64,000 bases of DNA from SIG622 sp045596605 (lineage in GTDB: Bacteria; Bacillota; Clostridia; Oscillospirales; CAG-382): contig JAZOCR010000143.1 of NCBI GenBank assembly GCA_045596605.1, positions 1-64,000 of the forward strand. The letters are read 5' to 3'. Below, in pieces: positions 43,838 through 52,278 of the stretch; the stretch's first letter is position 1; each line of letters starts with the position of its first letter. The notes under the pieces were generated by a model that was not told the DNA's origin, made no database searches, and saw nothing but the letters and a program-made list of their open reading frames with translations. A program made the position numbers and the translations under genes.

Positions 43838-44761
43838 TTACCAAATCTCAGCCGGGAATCCGTTCCAAGTTGGCGAAGTAAAGCCCTCAGCGCCCTTGTG
43901 AAAATACACAGTGAAATCTGAGGTGTATTCTTTGGAGCTATCTCTAAATGCATCGTCTATGGTTTCCTTTCCAAAAAGAAATTCTTCCGGCGCATTTCCT
44001 TCAAATTTTACGGTCTTTAAACCGCAGTTTATAAATGAATACTTGGATAGTGATTCTACTGTTTTTGGAATAACAATTTCTGACAACCTAAGATTATGTG
44101 CAAAAGCTGCGTGCTGAATGGTTTTCAAGCCTTCGTTTAGTATTACTTTTTCTAAATCATAACATCCACAAAAAGCTTGCATTCCAATTTCTTCTACTGT
44201 ACTGGGCAATACAACCTTTTTAAGATTTGTTTCATAAAAAGCCTCTGCCGGAATACACTTAACTCCCTCTTTTAGCTCAACAGTTTCAAGCCCTGAACAG
44301 GAAAAAACTGCCCAACTATCAGTATTTAAACAATCCGAAGGAATGGTGACATGCTTCAATGAAGTACAATAAGAAAACGCTTCTGCACCTATTTCTGTCA
44401 GCGACTTCGGCAAAACTACCTTTTCAAGACTTGTGCAAGATTCAAATGCACTTCCGCCGATGGTTTTTAATGTTTCCGGCAAAGTTACAGAAACAGTAAC
44501 GGAATCCGGAGTGTCAAGTATTCGAAAATCAGACAGCTCCGTTACCGGCTTTCCGTCAATTTCAGCAGGCACAACTACGTGCTCAAAATCACCGGAGTAG
44601 TGAGTTATTGTGATTCCACCGTCTTCATTTTCTGTGTATCCAAAGTATTCAAGCGGAGTTTCGGGTAAGTCTTTTATGTTGCCGGATGTTTTATCACCAC
44701 AGCCAACAAAGGATGAAATAGTCATTATTAATGTCAAAAGTGAAGAAATAGTAGTTTTCAT
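43838..44761 (-). CDS. Leucine-rich-repeat lipoprotein (BspA-like), first of a tandem pair
   Basis: 307 residues. Starts MKTTISSLLTLIMTISSFVG then Cys, almost the same signal and lipobox as its downstream neighbour. Residues about 55-280 hold BspA-type repeats (LPKSLTEIGAEAFSYCTS and like units), around eight copies. It and the 42792 gene are separated by 32 bases and probably share a transcript. The repeat regions differ more than the signal peptides, so the copies have diverged. No promoter is clear in the short gap before the AraC gene. Confidence 0.87.
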   Translation of the reverse strand: MKTTISSLLTLIMTISSFVGCGDKTSGNIKDLPETPLEYFGYTENEDGGITITHYSGDFEHVVVPAEIDGKPVTELSDFRILDTPDSVTVSVTLPETLKTIGGSAFESCTSLEKVVLPKSLTEIGAEAFSYCTSLKHVTIPSDCLNTDSWAVFSCSGLETVELKEGVKCIPAEAFYETNLKKVVLPSTVEEIGMQAFCGCYDLEKVILNEGLKTIQHAAFAHNLRLSEIVIPKTVESLSKYSFINCGLKTVKFEGNAPEEFLFGKETIDDAFRDSSKEYTSDFTVYFHKGAEGFTSPTWNGFPAEIW

Positions 44762-44869
44762 AAATATACTCCTTCCAGGGGAAAAATATGGTTATCTCTT
44801 TGAAAAAAATTATCCTTATTATAATAATACAGAATTGCTTCCGGGAAATCCACATATAAAAGCTACGCG

Positions 44870-45790
44870 CTAATTCTTGAAAGCCGCCTTTCGCCCGTCT
44901 ACCGCCGTTTTTCTGAAAACCGTCGGCGTAGTGCCGGTGTATTCTTCAAACTTGCGGCTGAAATGCTGATTGGTCTTAAAGCCGCATCGCATTGAGATGT
45001 CTTTTATCGGAAGGCTGGTAAACTCCAGATGCTTCTTGGCGACGGTAATTCTGTATTGCCATAAAAATTCTATCGGAGTTACGTACAGCTCACTTTTAAA
45101 AAGCTGTGTCAGAGTAGAATGATTCATCGCCGATGCCTTGGCTATATTCTGCAAGGTAAGATTCTCGTGATAATGGCTTTCAATATAAATTACTGCATTT
45201 CTGAGGTGAGAATTTTTGATTTTGTTTGTAGGTGCCTCTGAATTGTCTTGACCGATTATTCCGTACGCTCTTTCAAGAAGCAATATCATCTCCAGGAAAT
45301 AGGAGCGGCTTCTGCAGGACCAATACCAGTCGTGCTGATTGTGAAGCTCGTTTTCAAGCTTCAGGAACAGCCTGTTCAGATTGTCGGTATATTCCTCAAA
45401 TAGCGGAAAAACGAATCTGTTTTCATCTGTAAAGGGCCTGAGTAAAAACATATCGTGACTTGAAGCCACCTGCTCGTAATTATCACTATGTACCCTTTCA
45501 AAGGTCATATTTATATTAAGGAAAATCGGATGAAAATATATAGAATCGCATTTCAGATCAGATTTTCTGACAAGCTTTGGCTGCTCTCTTTCATCAAAGC
45601 AGACAAAGCAAGGTCCGATAGCCTCAAATACGAAATCTCCGACCTGGAAATATGCACTTCCTTCATAAATGATCAACATTAAAAAACAATGCCCTTTTAT
45701 ATCAAGATCCCCAAGGTTATCATTTTTAACACACTGAACCGATGCAATTTTTCCAATGTCAAATTCTCGTCCTACGGTTTGTGGTATCAT
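44870..45790 (-). CDS. AraC-family transcriptional regulator
   Basis: 306 residues from the ATG at 45790, which follows GTGAGG. A longer in-frame start (45859) falls on the promoter and cannot be used. N-terminal cupin-like sensor (about 1-130), then a helical linker, then the two-unit AraC DNA-binding domain (about 205-300) with GFKTNQHFSRKFEEYTGTTP in the second helix-turn-helix. The gene lies just upstream of the leucine-rich-repeat pair and in the same direction, so it may control them, which is inference. Confidence 0.86.
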   Translation of the reverse strand: MIPQTVGREFDIGKIASVQCVKNDNLGDLDIKGHCFLMLIIYEGSAYFQVGDFVFEAIGPCFVCFDEREQPKLVRKSDLKCDSIYFHPIFLNINMTFERVHSDNYEQVASSHDMFLLRPFTDENRFVFPLFEEYTDNLNRLFLKLENELHNQHDWYWSCRSRSYFLEMILLLERAYGIIGQDNSEAPTNKIKNSHLRNAVIYIESHYHENLTLQNIAKASAMNHSTLTQLFKSELYVTPIEFLWQYRITVAKKHLEFTSLPIKDISMRCGFKTNQHFSRKFEEYTGTTPTVFRKTAVDGRKAAFKN

Positions 45791-45830
45791 TTTATCGACC
45801 TCACTGTCTGTATTTTGATTTCTGAATACT

Positions 45831-45859
45831 ATTATAGTGTAAATTGTCTTTTTGTTCAA
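45831..45859 (-). promoter_or_regulatory. Promoter of the AraC gene
   Basis: Minus strand: TTGAAC (45859-45854), 17-base spacer, TATAAT (45836-45831). Confidence 0.65.
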
Positions 45860-45998
45860 TCTGATTTAAACATAATTTTAACAGCAGATAAAAACTTTTT
45901 ATGGATAGATAATCCAAAGCGGAATATTTTTGATGCGCAAAGGGGAAACAGACTAATACTTATTGTGCTTACAAATAAGCGTAGATTTTTGTGAAAGT

Positions 45999-46124
45999 TT
46001 ACATTTTGCGCTTTTTTTCCTTTTCCGGAAAACTTATTTCAAGCCCCAGCATTGACGCATAATCCGGATTACTTTTTATTTTGTTATATAGTTTAATTGC
46101 AAGTATTCTTGATTTTACGTTCAC
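45999..46124 (-). CDS. Small protein of 41 residues
   Basis: GTG at 46124 follows AGAGGTG and has a TAGACT-17-TATAAT promoter about 50 bases upstream. The peptide starts NVKSRILAIKLYNKIKSNPD and continues YASMLGLE before a basic end. A helix, then NP(D/E)YA...LG(L/I)E, resembles short proteins I have seen next to regulators in other clostridia, but I cannot name a family. The clear translation signals make it a likely real gene. It lies between two regulator genes. Confidence 0.6.
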   Translation of the reverse strand: MNVKSRILAIKLYNKIKSNPDYASMLGLEISFPEKEKKRKM

Positions 46125-46168
46125 TTAAGGCACCTCTTTCTTAAAGTGCTTTTGTTTTTGGTGTCTGT

Positions 46169-46197
46169 ATTATACAGTATCGCAAATAAAAAGTCTA
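46169..46197 (-). promoter_or_regulatory. Promoter of the 41-residue gene
   Basis: Minus strand: TAGACT (46197-46192), 17-base spacer, TATAAT (46174-46169). Confidence 0.55.
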
Positions 46198-46289
46198 TAG
46201 CAAAAGGTGCAAAATTGACAGTTAAAATTTGACAAAAAGTGCAAAATAAGGATGATACAAGTAGCGTAAGGCGTTTTTCGGAATTAAGC

Positions 46290-46802
46290 TTAAGTGTTCC
46301 TAAAGGTATTGTATTTTTCAATGTTGATTTTTTCCGTAGCAATCATTTGCTCCGTCCAGAGCTGAAGTGATTCAACCGTTACAGAGATGCGTTCAAGCTC
46401 TTTCTGAATATGTATGAAATCCCGAAGCTCGTCATCGTCAATTACACCGTCTGCCGTAATTTCTATTAATCTCTCCTGACTTTTCTTCATAGAGTTAAGA
46501 GATGCAACCATAGATAAAATGATTTTTTCCAGATCGTTGATTTTTACTTCCGGAACATAGCTCTTTCCTATCTCACATTCCTTTGAGCAGAAGTGATTGC
46601 AAAGAGAGGGCATTTTGTATGCTTTTGAAAGAATCAAAACCTCTTCCGGATGTATTGGAAATTTGCCGTTTTCTATTCTTTCAAGACGCTCTGCTGTAAG
46701 AACGCCAAGCTTGTTTTCGGCTATGATATCGCAGACCTCATCCCGTGACAGCCCCAATTCGTTTCTTATTGTCTTATATGTGTTTTCCTTGCTTGTATTC
46801 AT
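46290..46802 (-). CDS. XRE-family regulator with Cys-containing C-terminal part
   Basis: 170 residues from the ATG at 46802. GGAGG lies 13 bases upstream, which is rather far. A TTG at 46841 would put the start on the transcription start site. Residues about 10-60 form a helix-turn-helix (IRNELGLSRDEVCDII, then TAERLERIENG). LCNHFCSKECEIGK (three cysteines) follows and then a helical, coiled-coil-like tail of about 90 residues. The Cys cluster could bind metal or sense redox. The 41-residue gene lies directly downstream. Confidence 0.75.
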   Translation of the reverse strand: MNTSKENTYKTIRNELGLSRDEVCDIIAENKLGVLTAERLERIENGKFPIHPEEVLILSKAYKMPSLCNHFCSKECEIGKSYVPEVKINDLEKIILSMVASLNSMKKSQERLIEITADGVIDDDELRDFIHIQKELERISVTVESLQLWTEQMIATEKINIEKYNTFRNT

Positions 46803-46852
46803 ATTGTCTGCGTTGCCTCCAAAAATTACAAATTTATTCAATATTATTTAGT

Positions 46853-46881
46853 ATTATATCATATATTCATACATATGTAAA
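46853..46881 (-). promoter_or_regulatory. Promoter of the XRE gene
   Basis: Minus strand: TTTACA (46881-46876), 17-base spacer, TATAAT (46858-46853). Confidence 0.6.
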
Positions 46882-46944
46882 TAGCAAAGTCAATATTTTT
46901 ATAGCTCCCAATTGCTTTTTGATATGTAACGTAATAACAAAAAT

Positions 46945-46973
46945 AAAGACGGCACCCTGTGATGCCGTCTTTT
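46945..46973 (-). terminator. rnpB terminator
   Basis: AAAGACGGCA pairs with TGCCGTCTTT around an eight-base loop, followed on the minus strand by TATTTTTG. Confidence 0.8.
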
Positions 46974-46978
46974 GTCTT

Positions 46979-47356
46979 GACCTGCCAGTAAGCCGTGTTC
47001 TGTATCTGGCAATCATCTATCTTGTCCTTACGTTACCGTAAGGCTCTGTGCCACTTGCGGCGAGCCGAGCAAGCTTTGCACCGGAACCGGTGCGTGCCAC
47101 CTCGTGTTGCTTCGGATAGGGTTTACAGGAGTCCTGTGTTACCATAGGACCCGGTGAGCTCTTACCTCGCCTTTCCACCCTTGGCTCTGCGAATGCTCGC
47201 TTTCATACCTCCATAAAGAAGTAGTAGCCGGTATATCTCTGTTGCACTCTCCCTGGGGTCACCCCCGGCGGACGTTATCCGTTATCCTGCTCTGTGAAGC
47301 ACGGACTTTCCTCACTCAGACCAAAAAGGTCCTTTGCGCGATTGCCTTGACAGGTC
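46979..47356 (-). ncRNA. rnpB: RNase P RNA, bacterial class A-like
   Basis: The catalytic RNA of RNase P, which trims tRNA 5' ends. Read on the minus strand it has the conserved GAGGAAAGTCCGTGC near the 5' end, AGTGCAACAGAGA, GGTAAACCC, and the terminal AGAACACGGCTTAC. The first and last bases (GACCTGTCAAGG and CCTGGCAGGTC-like) close the outer helix P1, which sets the ends at 47356 and 46979. The length of about 378 bases is usual. A terminator follows. Confidence 0.93.
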
Positions 47357-47421
47357 AGAAAGTAGTATACCACGATTTTTTTAATATTTCAAGTACGCAG
47401 AGATTTTTTTTGATAATAAAG

Positions 47422-47460
47422 AAAAACTCCCGGAAAACCCTGTTTCCGGGAATAGTTTTT
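47422..47460 (-). terminator. Terminator of the DUF4870-like gene
   Basis: CCGGAAA and TTTCCGG form the core of a longer imperfect stem, with T runs on both sides. It lies 20 bases after the stop at 47481. Confidence 0.7.
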
Positions 47461-47480
47461 CAATATTCTCTTATGTAAAA

Positions 47481-47942
47481 TTACTTAAGGAAGGGAAGGC
47501 TTCTGATGATAACGGGTTCAACCGCCTTGCCCATACAAGCCTGAACGAGAGTGATGATCTGTACTACTCCGAGTACGCCCATTGCAATAACGCCAACTAT
47601 CGGAACGATAATTGTCCAGCAAAGAATTGCTATAACAAGTCCGAGAGCCCAGCTTGTAACGAAGAACTTCATAGCCTGTCTTGCGTGGAAGTCAACGAAA
47701 GCGGAATTGGGTGCACAGATTTTTGCAACGAGTATACCGAGTATGCTTGCAATGTAGGGAAGAAGTGCCCACACCTTGTTGTCGGAAATGTCCTTTGCGT
47801 CAAATTCTGCTGTGCGGTCGTGGGGGTTGTACTTGGGTGCGTAAGGCTGCTGCTGATAGCCGTTCGGCGCATAGCCCTGATTGGGGTTGGGGTTCTGGTA
47901 GTACTGCTGATTCTGCTGATTCTGGTTCTGCTGATTGTCCAT
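47481..47942 (-). CDS. DUF4870-like membrane protein with Gln/Asn/Pro-rich N-terminus
   Basis: 153 residues. The first 40 residues are low-complexity, full of Gln, Asn, Tyr and Pro. Then come three hydrophobic segments (about 58-76, 90-115, 118-140) with NSAFVDFHARQA between the first two, as in DUF4870/TMEM-like small membrane proteins. Function unknown. GGAGGAG precedes the ATG. The repeated Asn-Gln codons make a short tandem-like stretch in the DNA. Confidence 0.8.
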   Translation of the reverse strand: MDNQQNQNQQNQQYYQNPNPNQGYAPNGYQQQPYAPKYNPHDRTAEFDAKDISDNKVWALLPYIASILGILVAKICAPNSAFVDFHARQAMKFFVTSWALGLVIAILCWTIIVPIVGVIAMGVLGVVQIITLVQACMGKAVEPVIIRSLPFLK

Positions 47943-48036
47943 AGTTTCTCCTCCTGTGTTTTGCGAGTGCTGTTTTTATAGCAACGCATATTTGTTTTAT
48001 ATAATTTTCCCATCCGGGAATAATTACCCTTTCAAG

Positions 48037-48663
48037 TCAGACTCCTTTTGTTGAAAGTCCTTTTTCAAAGTTATCTTTTGTTATTTCATAAACGTGTATA
48101 GTCTTGTATTCGCCCTTGACAAACATTGAATTGCGGTAAATTCCCTCAAGAGTCATACCAAGCTTTGCCATCACACGCATAGAGGCGTTGTTGCCCTCCA
48201 TGAACTTTGCGCATATTTTTTCCGCACCAAAGCTTTCAAAACAGAACTTCATCACAGTCTGAGCTGCCTCTGTTGCATATCCCTTTCCCCAGAATGAAGG
48301 TGAAAGAACATAGCCTATTTCAATGGAATTATCCTTTTCGTCAAAGGAGGTTATACCGCACGTGCCTATAAATTTTCCACTTTCCCTGTGGGTAAGTCCG
48401 AAGTCCCAGAAGGCACCGCTGTCGTATTTTTTCTGAAGAAGCTTTATGTACCGCTCTGTTTGCGTAATGCTTACGTGGGGTGTCCATAAAAGATATCGTG
48501 TTACCTCGGGAAGCCTTGAATACTCGTACATATCAGCCGAGTTTTCCGGGAGGATTTTTTTGTAAATCAGCCTCGTGCTTGAAAGCTCCGGAGGGGCCTT
48601 AAACACCTTTCGTATTTTTTCACCGAGAGTGTAGGGCATTTCTGTGCGGTGTCTTAAAAACAT
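48037..48663 (-). CDS. GNAT-family acetyltransferase, RimJ/RimL-like
   Basis: 208 residues. Uses acetyl-CoA to acetylate an amine: protein N-terminus or small molecule. The GNAT signature region is IGYVLSPSFWGKGYATEAAQ, with the Q/RxxGxG/A loop altered to FWGKGYAT, and the fold order matches the RimJ/RimL branch that modifies ribosomal proteins or aminoglycosides. The substrate is unknown. AAGGAG precedes the ATG. Upstream is a 490-base gap without genes. Confidence 0.85.
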   Translation of the reverse strand: MFLRHRTEMPYTLGEKIRKVFKAPPELSSTRLIYKKILPENSADMYEYSRLPEVTRYLLWTPHVSITQTERYIKLLQKKYDSGAFWDFGLTHRESGKFIGTCGITSFDEKDNSIEIGYVLSPSFWGKGYATEAAQTVMKFCFESFGAEKICAKFMEGNNASMRVMAKLGMTLEGIYRNSMFVKGEYKTIHVYEITKDNFEKGLSTKGV

Positions 48664-49119
48664 AAATTAAATCTACTCCTTCGCAGAGTGCTTTGCCCTG
48701 CAAGGTATCGCAAGTGATGATCGCTCTCTGTTCTTTGTAATATTATATCATATGTTCCACAAAAATGCAAGAGAAATATAACTAATTTAATAAATTAATC
48801 AAAGGAGCAAGTTTTTAAAACCACAGATTTATTACATAATTGCACATACCGTCTTTGAATGTATGTGCAGTATTGTAATCTTGATATGGTATTAAATTTT
48901 CACTTTGTACATGATAGAATTGTGTGGTTAAAAATTTAATCTCTATTGTTTCGGGAACTAAAGGGCGGTTATGCAAATCTTTGTGCGAGTTAAAGGGAGT
49001 TTTCAGAGGACTTGTCCTCTGAACGACTTCTTTTTGAATACTTTTTCTTTTCGCAAAGAAAAAGTATTATTCTGATAAGTTTCGGCAGAACATAGCCTCC
49101 GTCAGGTCGGTCTGCATAT
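48664..49119. other. Gene-free stretch with inverted repeats
   Basis: Holds GCACATAC/GTATGTGC (about 48841-48870), TTCAGAGGAC/GTCCTCTGAA (49002-49011 with 49014-49023) and a 13-bp perfect hairpin ATACTTTTTCTTT (49038-49050) with its complement (49055-49067). The last two resemble scraps at 9840 and 11869, so this looks like a decayed non-coding repeat cassette. No credible gene. Confidence 0.5.
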
Positions 49120-49158
49120 AAAAAAGAGTGGTGCCCCAAAGGGCACCACACCACTCTA
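49120..49158 (-). terminator. Terminator of the ybaB-recR operon
   Basis: GTGGTGCCC and GGGCACCAC pair around a four-base loop, followed on the minus strand by TCTTTTTT. Confidence 0.85.
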
Positions 49159-49174
49159 CTTCAAAATATCAAAT

Positions 49175-49798
49175 TCACATCTCACGTCTGCCCTCAATAG
49201 CTTTAAAGAGGGTAAATTCATCAGCATATTCAAGGTCGCCGCCAACGGGAATGCCGTAGGCAAGACGGGTAACCTTGACTCCAAGAGGCTTTGCAAGCCT
49301 TGAAATGTACATAGCTGTCGCATCGCCTTCAACGGTGGGATTTGTCGCAAGTATAAGCTCGATTTCATCATCGCTTTCATTCTGAAGCTTTTCTATCCTT
49401 GAAAGCAACTCCCCGACGGTGATATCATCAGGACCTATTCCATTCAGAGGCGATATAACGCCGTGAAGAACGTGGAAAGAACCCTTGTAGTCGTTTATGC
49501 GCTCAACCGCCGCAACGTCACGGGGGTCCTCAAGAACACATATCTGACGCTTGTCACGTTCAGGGCTCGCACACACCGAGCATACTTCACTGTCGCATAT
49601 GTTCTGGCAAACCGAGCATCTGCGTGTCTGTGCTTTTGCCGCCAGAAGTGCGTCGGAAAAAGCCTTAACCTCGGCATCACTCAGCGTCAGAACGTGAAAA
49701 GCGAGCCGGTATGCAGACTTTCTGCCCACTCCGGGAAGACTTCTGAACTTATCCGCAAGATTTTCCAGTGCGGGAACGTATTCTTTACCGCCCTGCAT
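49175..49798 (-). CDS. recR: Recombination protein RecR
   Basis: Ring-forming DNA clamp of the RecFOR pathway, which loads RecA at gaps. 207 residues: an N-terminal helix-hairpin-helix (FRSLPGVGRKSA), a zinc finger with four cysteines (CSVCQNICDSEVCSVC, about 58-73), a Toprim domain (ICVLEDPRDV, from about 81), and the C-terminal ATNPTVEGDATA motif. The ATG is three bases after the ybaB stop, so the genes are coupled. dnaX, the usual third member, is not adjacent here. Confidence 0.95.
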   Translation of the reverse strand: MQGGKEYVPALENLADKFRSLPGVGRKSAYRLAFHVLTLSDAEVKAFSDALLAAKAQTRRCSVCQNICDSEVCSVCASPERDKRQICVLEDPRDVAAVERINDYKGSFHVLHGVISPLNGIGPDDITVGELLSRIEKLQNESDDEIELILATNPTVEGDATAMYISRLAKPLGVKVTRLAYGIPVGGDLEYADEFTLFKAIEGRREM

Positions 49799-49801
49799 AG
49801 C

Positions 49802-50149
49802 TTAGAAAATTCCGGGCATTGAAATGCTGCCGGTAATCTTGTTCATTTCTTCGCTGTTGGTGTCTTCAACCGTCTTTATTGCTTCATTCACCGCCGCAAC
49901 GATGGTGTCCTCAAGAGTTTCAATATCGTCAGGGTCAACTATTTCTTCGGAAAGCTTAATAGAGAGAACCTCCTTCTTTCCGTTTATCTTAACGTTTACA
50001 GCACCGCCGCCCGCAGCAATGTCGTATTCTCTTGCGTCAAGCTCCGTCTGAAGCTGCTCCATATCCTGCTGCATCTTCTGTGCCTGCTTTATCATTGACT
50101 GCATATTCTGGGGGCCGCCGCCCATACCTTTTGGTAATCTTGCTTTCAT
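49802..50149 (-). CDS. YbaB/EbfC family nucleoid-associated protein
   Basis: 115 residues. DNA-binding protein that forms a tweezer-like dimer. QNMQSMIKQAQKMQQDME and the GGGAVNVKINGKKEVLSI strands match the family. It precedes recR in the same transcript as in most Firmicutes. A ribosome binding site AAAGGA lies before the ATG at 50149, and the promoter is about 50 bases upstream. Confidence 0.93.
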   Translation of the reverse strand: MKARLPKGMGGGPQNMQSMIKQAQKMQQDMEQLQTELDAREYDIAAGGGAVNVKINGKKEVLSIKLSEEIVDPDDIETLEDTIVAAVNEAIKTVEDTNSEEMNKITGSISMPGIF

Positions 50150-50196
50150 TTTCTTTATGTCCTTTCGAGTTTTGTTTTATTTTAATAAGCATTGTA

Positions 50197-50225
50197 ATTA
50201 TATCACAACCCATAAAACTTGTCAA
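50197..50225 (-). promoter_or_regulatory. ybaB-recR promoter
   Basis: Minus strand: TTGACA (50225-50220), 17-base spacer, TATAAT (50202-50197). Confidence 0.8.
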
Positions 50226-50268
50226 GCGTTTGAACGTATAGGATTTTGAGTAAATTTTCCCGAAAGAC

Positions 50269-50297
50269 TTGAAATATCAAAAGGAATATGCTATAAT
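50269..50297 (+). promoter_or_regulatory. pnuC promoter
   Basis: TTGAAA, 17-base spacer, TATAAT. Back to back with the ybaB promoter. Transcription would start near 50304. Confidence 0.75.
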
Positions 50298-50303
50298 AAA
50301 GTC

Positions 50304-50453
50304 AAACCGTAGTGTTGCAGTGTTATTGATATTATGCCGCACACACTTATATCTCTGCCACCGGGTAGAAAAAATGCCAAGGCATTCGGCGTACATCGTT
50401 AGGTCTTAGAAGATGTGCGTGCGAATGCTTATTTTTTTAGACAGGAGAAGATT
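50304..50453 (+). promoter_or_regulatory. pnuC leader with attenuator, possible riboswitch
   Basis: A 150-base leader. Near its end GGCATTCGGCGTACATC (50381-50397) pairs with GATGTGCGTGCGAATGC (50412-50428), followed by ATTTTTTT (50431-50438), a strong terminator just before the ribosome binding site. Competing pairings exist upstream: AATGCC with GGCATT (50373-50386), CTGCC/GGGTAG (50355-50368) and GCACACAC with part of the terminator's 3' arm. This is the layout of a transcription-attenuation riboswitch, but the 80-base upstream part fits no aptamer I know. Ligand unknown; nicotinamide or thiamine derivatives are the natural guesses. Confidence 0.55.
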
Positions 50454-51170
50454 ATGAAAAGAATAAAATCCCATATCGGCTATTTTACAAAAGGAGAGCT
50501 TATGCTATGGTGCTCTTCGGTGCTGCTTATACTTGCTGCATTTTTATTGTTTGACAGAGAAAATCACCTCACACTTGCAGCATCGCTTATAGGCGTAACT
50601 TCACTTATTTTCTGCGCTAAAGGAAATCCGATAGGGCAGGTGCTTATGCTGATGTTCAGTGTCATATATGGCATAATTTCTTATTCCTTTACATATTACG
50701 GAGAGATGATAACCTACCTTGGAATGACGGCGCCGATGGCAGTATTTTCTCTTGTAAGCTGGCTTCGTCACCCCTTTAAAGGAAAAAGGTCAGAGGTTGA
50801 GGTGAATAAGATTTCCGTAAAGGAAATGGTTTTCGCTCTCGTACTTACAGCTCTTGTTACCGTAGCTTTTTATTTTATTCTCCGCTACTTCAATACCGCA
50901 AACCTTTTCCCAAGCACTGTTTCCGTAACAACAAGCTTTTTTGCCGTTTATCTGACGTTCAGACGCAGTGAATATTATGCTCTTGCCTATGCTGCAAACG
51001 ACGTCGTGCTGATAATTTTATGGATACTTGCCACCGCTGAAAATATATCCTATCTGTCGGTAATTATTTGTTTTATCGTTTTTCTTGTAAATGACCTTTA
51101 CGGATATTATAATTGGCACAGAATGAGAAGAAAGCAAGCAGAAAAAGTCTCGTATATGGATGTAAAATAA
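50454..51170 (+). CDS. pnuC: PnuC-family vitamin-precursor transporter
   Basis: 238 residues with about seven hydrophobic helices. AVYLTFRRSEYYALAYAANDVVLI in the sixth-seventh helix region is the PnuC hallmark. These channels let vitamin precursors in by facilitated diffusion: nicotinamide riboside for PnuC, thiamine or riboflavin for relatives. The sequence alone does not fix the substrate. AGGAG precedes the ATG at 50454. An in-frame start upstream falls in the terminator hairpin and is rejected. Expression is probably set by the attenuator in its leader. Confidence 0.88.
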   Translation: MKRIKSHIGYFTKGELMLWCSSVLLILAAFLLFDRENHLTLAASLIGVTSLIFCAKGNPIGQVLMLMFSVIYGIISYSFTYYGEMITYLGMTAPMAVFSLVSWLRHPFKGKRSEVEVNKISVKEMVFALVLTALVTVAFYFILRYFNTANLFPSTVSVTTSFFAVYLTFRRSEYYALAYAANDVVLIILWILATAENISYLSVIICFIVFLVNDLYGYYNWHRMRRKQAEKVSYMDVK

Positions 51171-51355
51171 CACTTCTTTCAAATTTTATGCCGAAAGTGT
51201 ATGATAATTGTAAATTATTGTAAATAATGCAAAAATTGTTATATACAAAACGGAAAAAGTATGTTATAATGAATCGGGATAATGTGCATAAGATTTTGCG
51301 AGCATGACAGCGTACTTAATTATGCACCATATTTTCGGAAAGGAATGATGTCTTC

Positions 51356-52234
51356 GTGGCAGAAAAATATAAAGATAAAAAGCCATACGGTAAAAAGGGA
51401 GCACCCTACGGCAAACCCTTTGGCGCAAAGGATTCAAAGCCTTATGGCAGACGAAAACCCTCATCAAAACCTGAGAGGGAAGAAAGAGAAAACAGTGAAG
51501 AGCTTTCCAACGGCTCAGTACCCGGCAGAAATGCAGTCCGTGAGCTTCTGAAGTCCGGTCGTGATATTGAGAAGATATTCGTAAGAGAGGGCGACAGAGA
51601 GGGCTCCATAACAGTCCTTGTTGCACAGGCACTTGAACGGGGCATACCTGTCATAGAGGTAGATAAAAACAAGCTTGATGCACTCTGCGGATACGAACAG
51701 CATCAGGGAATAGTCGCAATAGCCTCCGAAAAGGAGTACGTTACTCTTGACGAGGTGGTAAGGATAGCCGAGGAAAGAGGAGAAAAACCGCTCATCGTAA
51801 TATGTGACGGAATTTCCGACCCCCATAACCTCGGAGCAATAATCAGATGTGCCGAGGGCGCAGGGGCACACGGAATAGTGCTTCCCAAAAGACGTGCCGC
51901 AGGAATTACACCGGCGGTGGTTAAGGCGTCAGCCGGCGCAACCGAGCACATAGCGGCGGTCAAGTGCTCAAATATCAGCGATACCATACGTAAGCTTAAG
52001 GATATGGGCTTCTGGATATTTGCGGCAGAGGCAGACGGAACAAGCTATACCGAGGCAGATTATAATTGCCCGTGCGCACTTGTTCTTGGAAGCGAGGAGC
52101 ACGGCGTGTCGGATATAGTCAAGAAAAATTCCGATTTTATAGTTTCAATACCTATGAAGGGGAAGGTCAATTCCCTTAACGTCTCAACTGCGGCGGCGGT
52201 GCTGCTTTATGAGGCAATAAAGCAGAGAAGCTGA
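51356..52234 (+). CDS. rlmB: 23S rRNA (guanosine-2'-O)-methyltransferase, RlmB-like
   Basis: Methylates the 2'-OH of a guanosine (G2251 in E. coli) with SAM. 292 residues: a basic, Lys/Pro/Gly-rich N-terminus of about 55 residues, then the SpoU substrate-binding domain (NAVRELLKSGRDI...) and the knotted SpoU methyltransferase domain with DGISDPHNLGAIIRCAEGAG, LGSEEHGV and IPMKGKVNSLNVSTAA. GTG at 51356 is preceded by AAAGGA at 11 bases, a bit far. The following membrane protein begins 44 bases on and may be cotranscribed. Confidence 0.9.
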   Translation: MAEKYKDKKPYGKKGAPYGKPFGAKDSKPYGRRKPSSKPEREERENSEELSNGSVPGRNAVRELLKSGRDIEKIFVREGDREGSITVLVAQALERGIPVIEVDKNKLDALCGYEQHQGIVAIASEKEYVTLDEVVRIAEERGEKPLIVICDGISDPHNLGAIIRCAEGAGAHGIVLPKRRAAGITPAVVKASAGATEHIAAVKCSNISDTIRKLKDMGFWIFAAEADGTSYTEADYNCPCALVLGSEEHGVSDIVKKNSDFIVSIPMKGKVNSLNVSTAAAVLLYEAIKQRS

Positions 52235-52278
52235 GAAGGCTGCGATGCAGTAAAAGTTTAAGAAAGGAAGTAATCTTT

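Noticed and set aside
50355..50368. CCACCGGG in the pnuC leader as part of a ZTP (pfl) riboswitch
   Set aside because: The upstream GGTGG partner and the downstream CGCCTGGGCA box of the ZTP class are missing.
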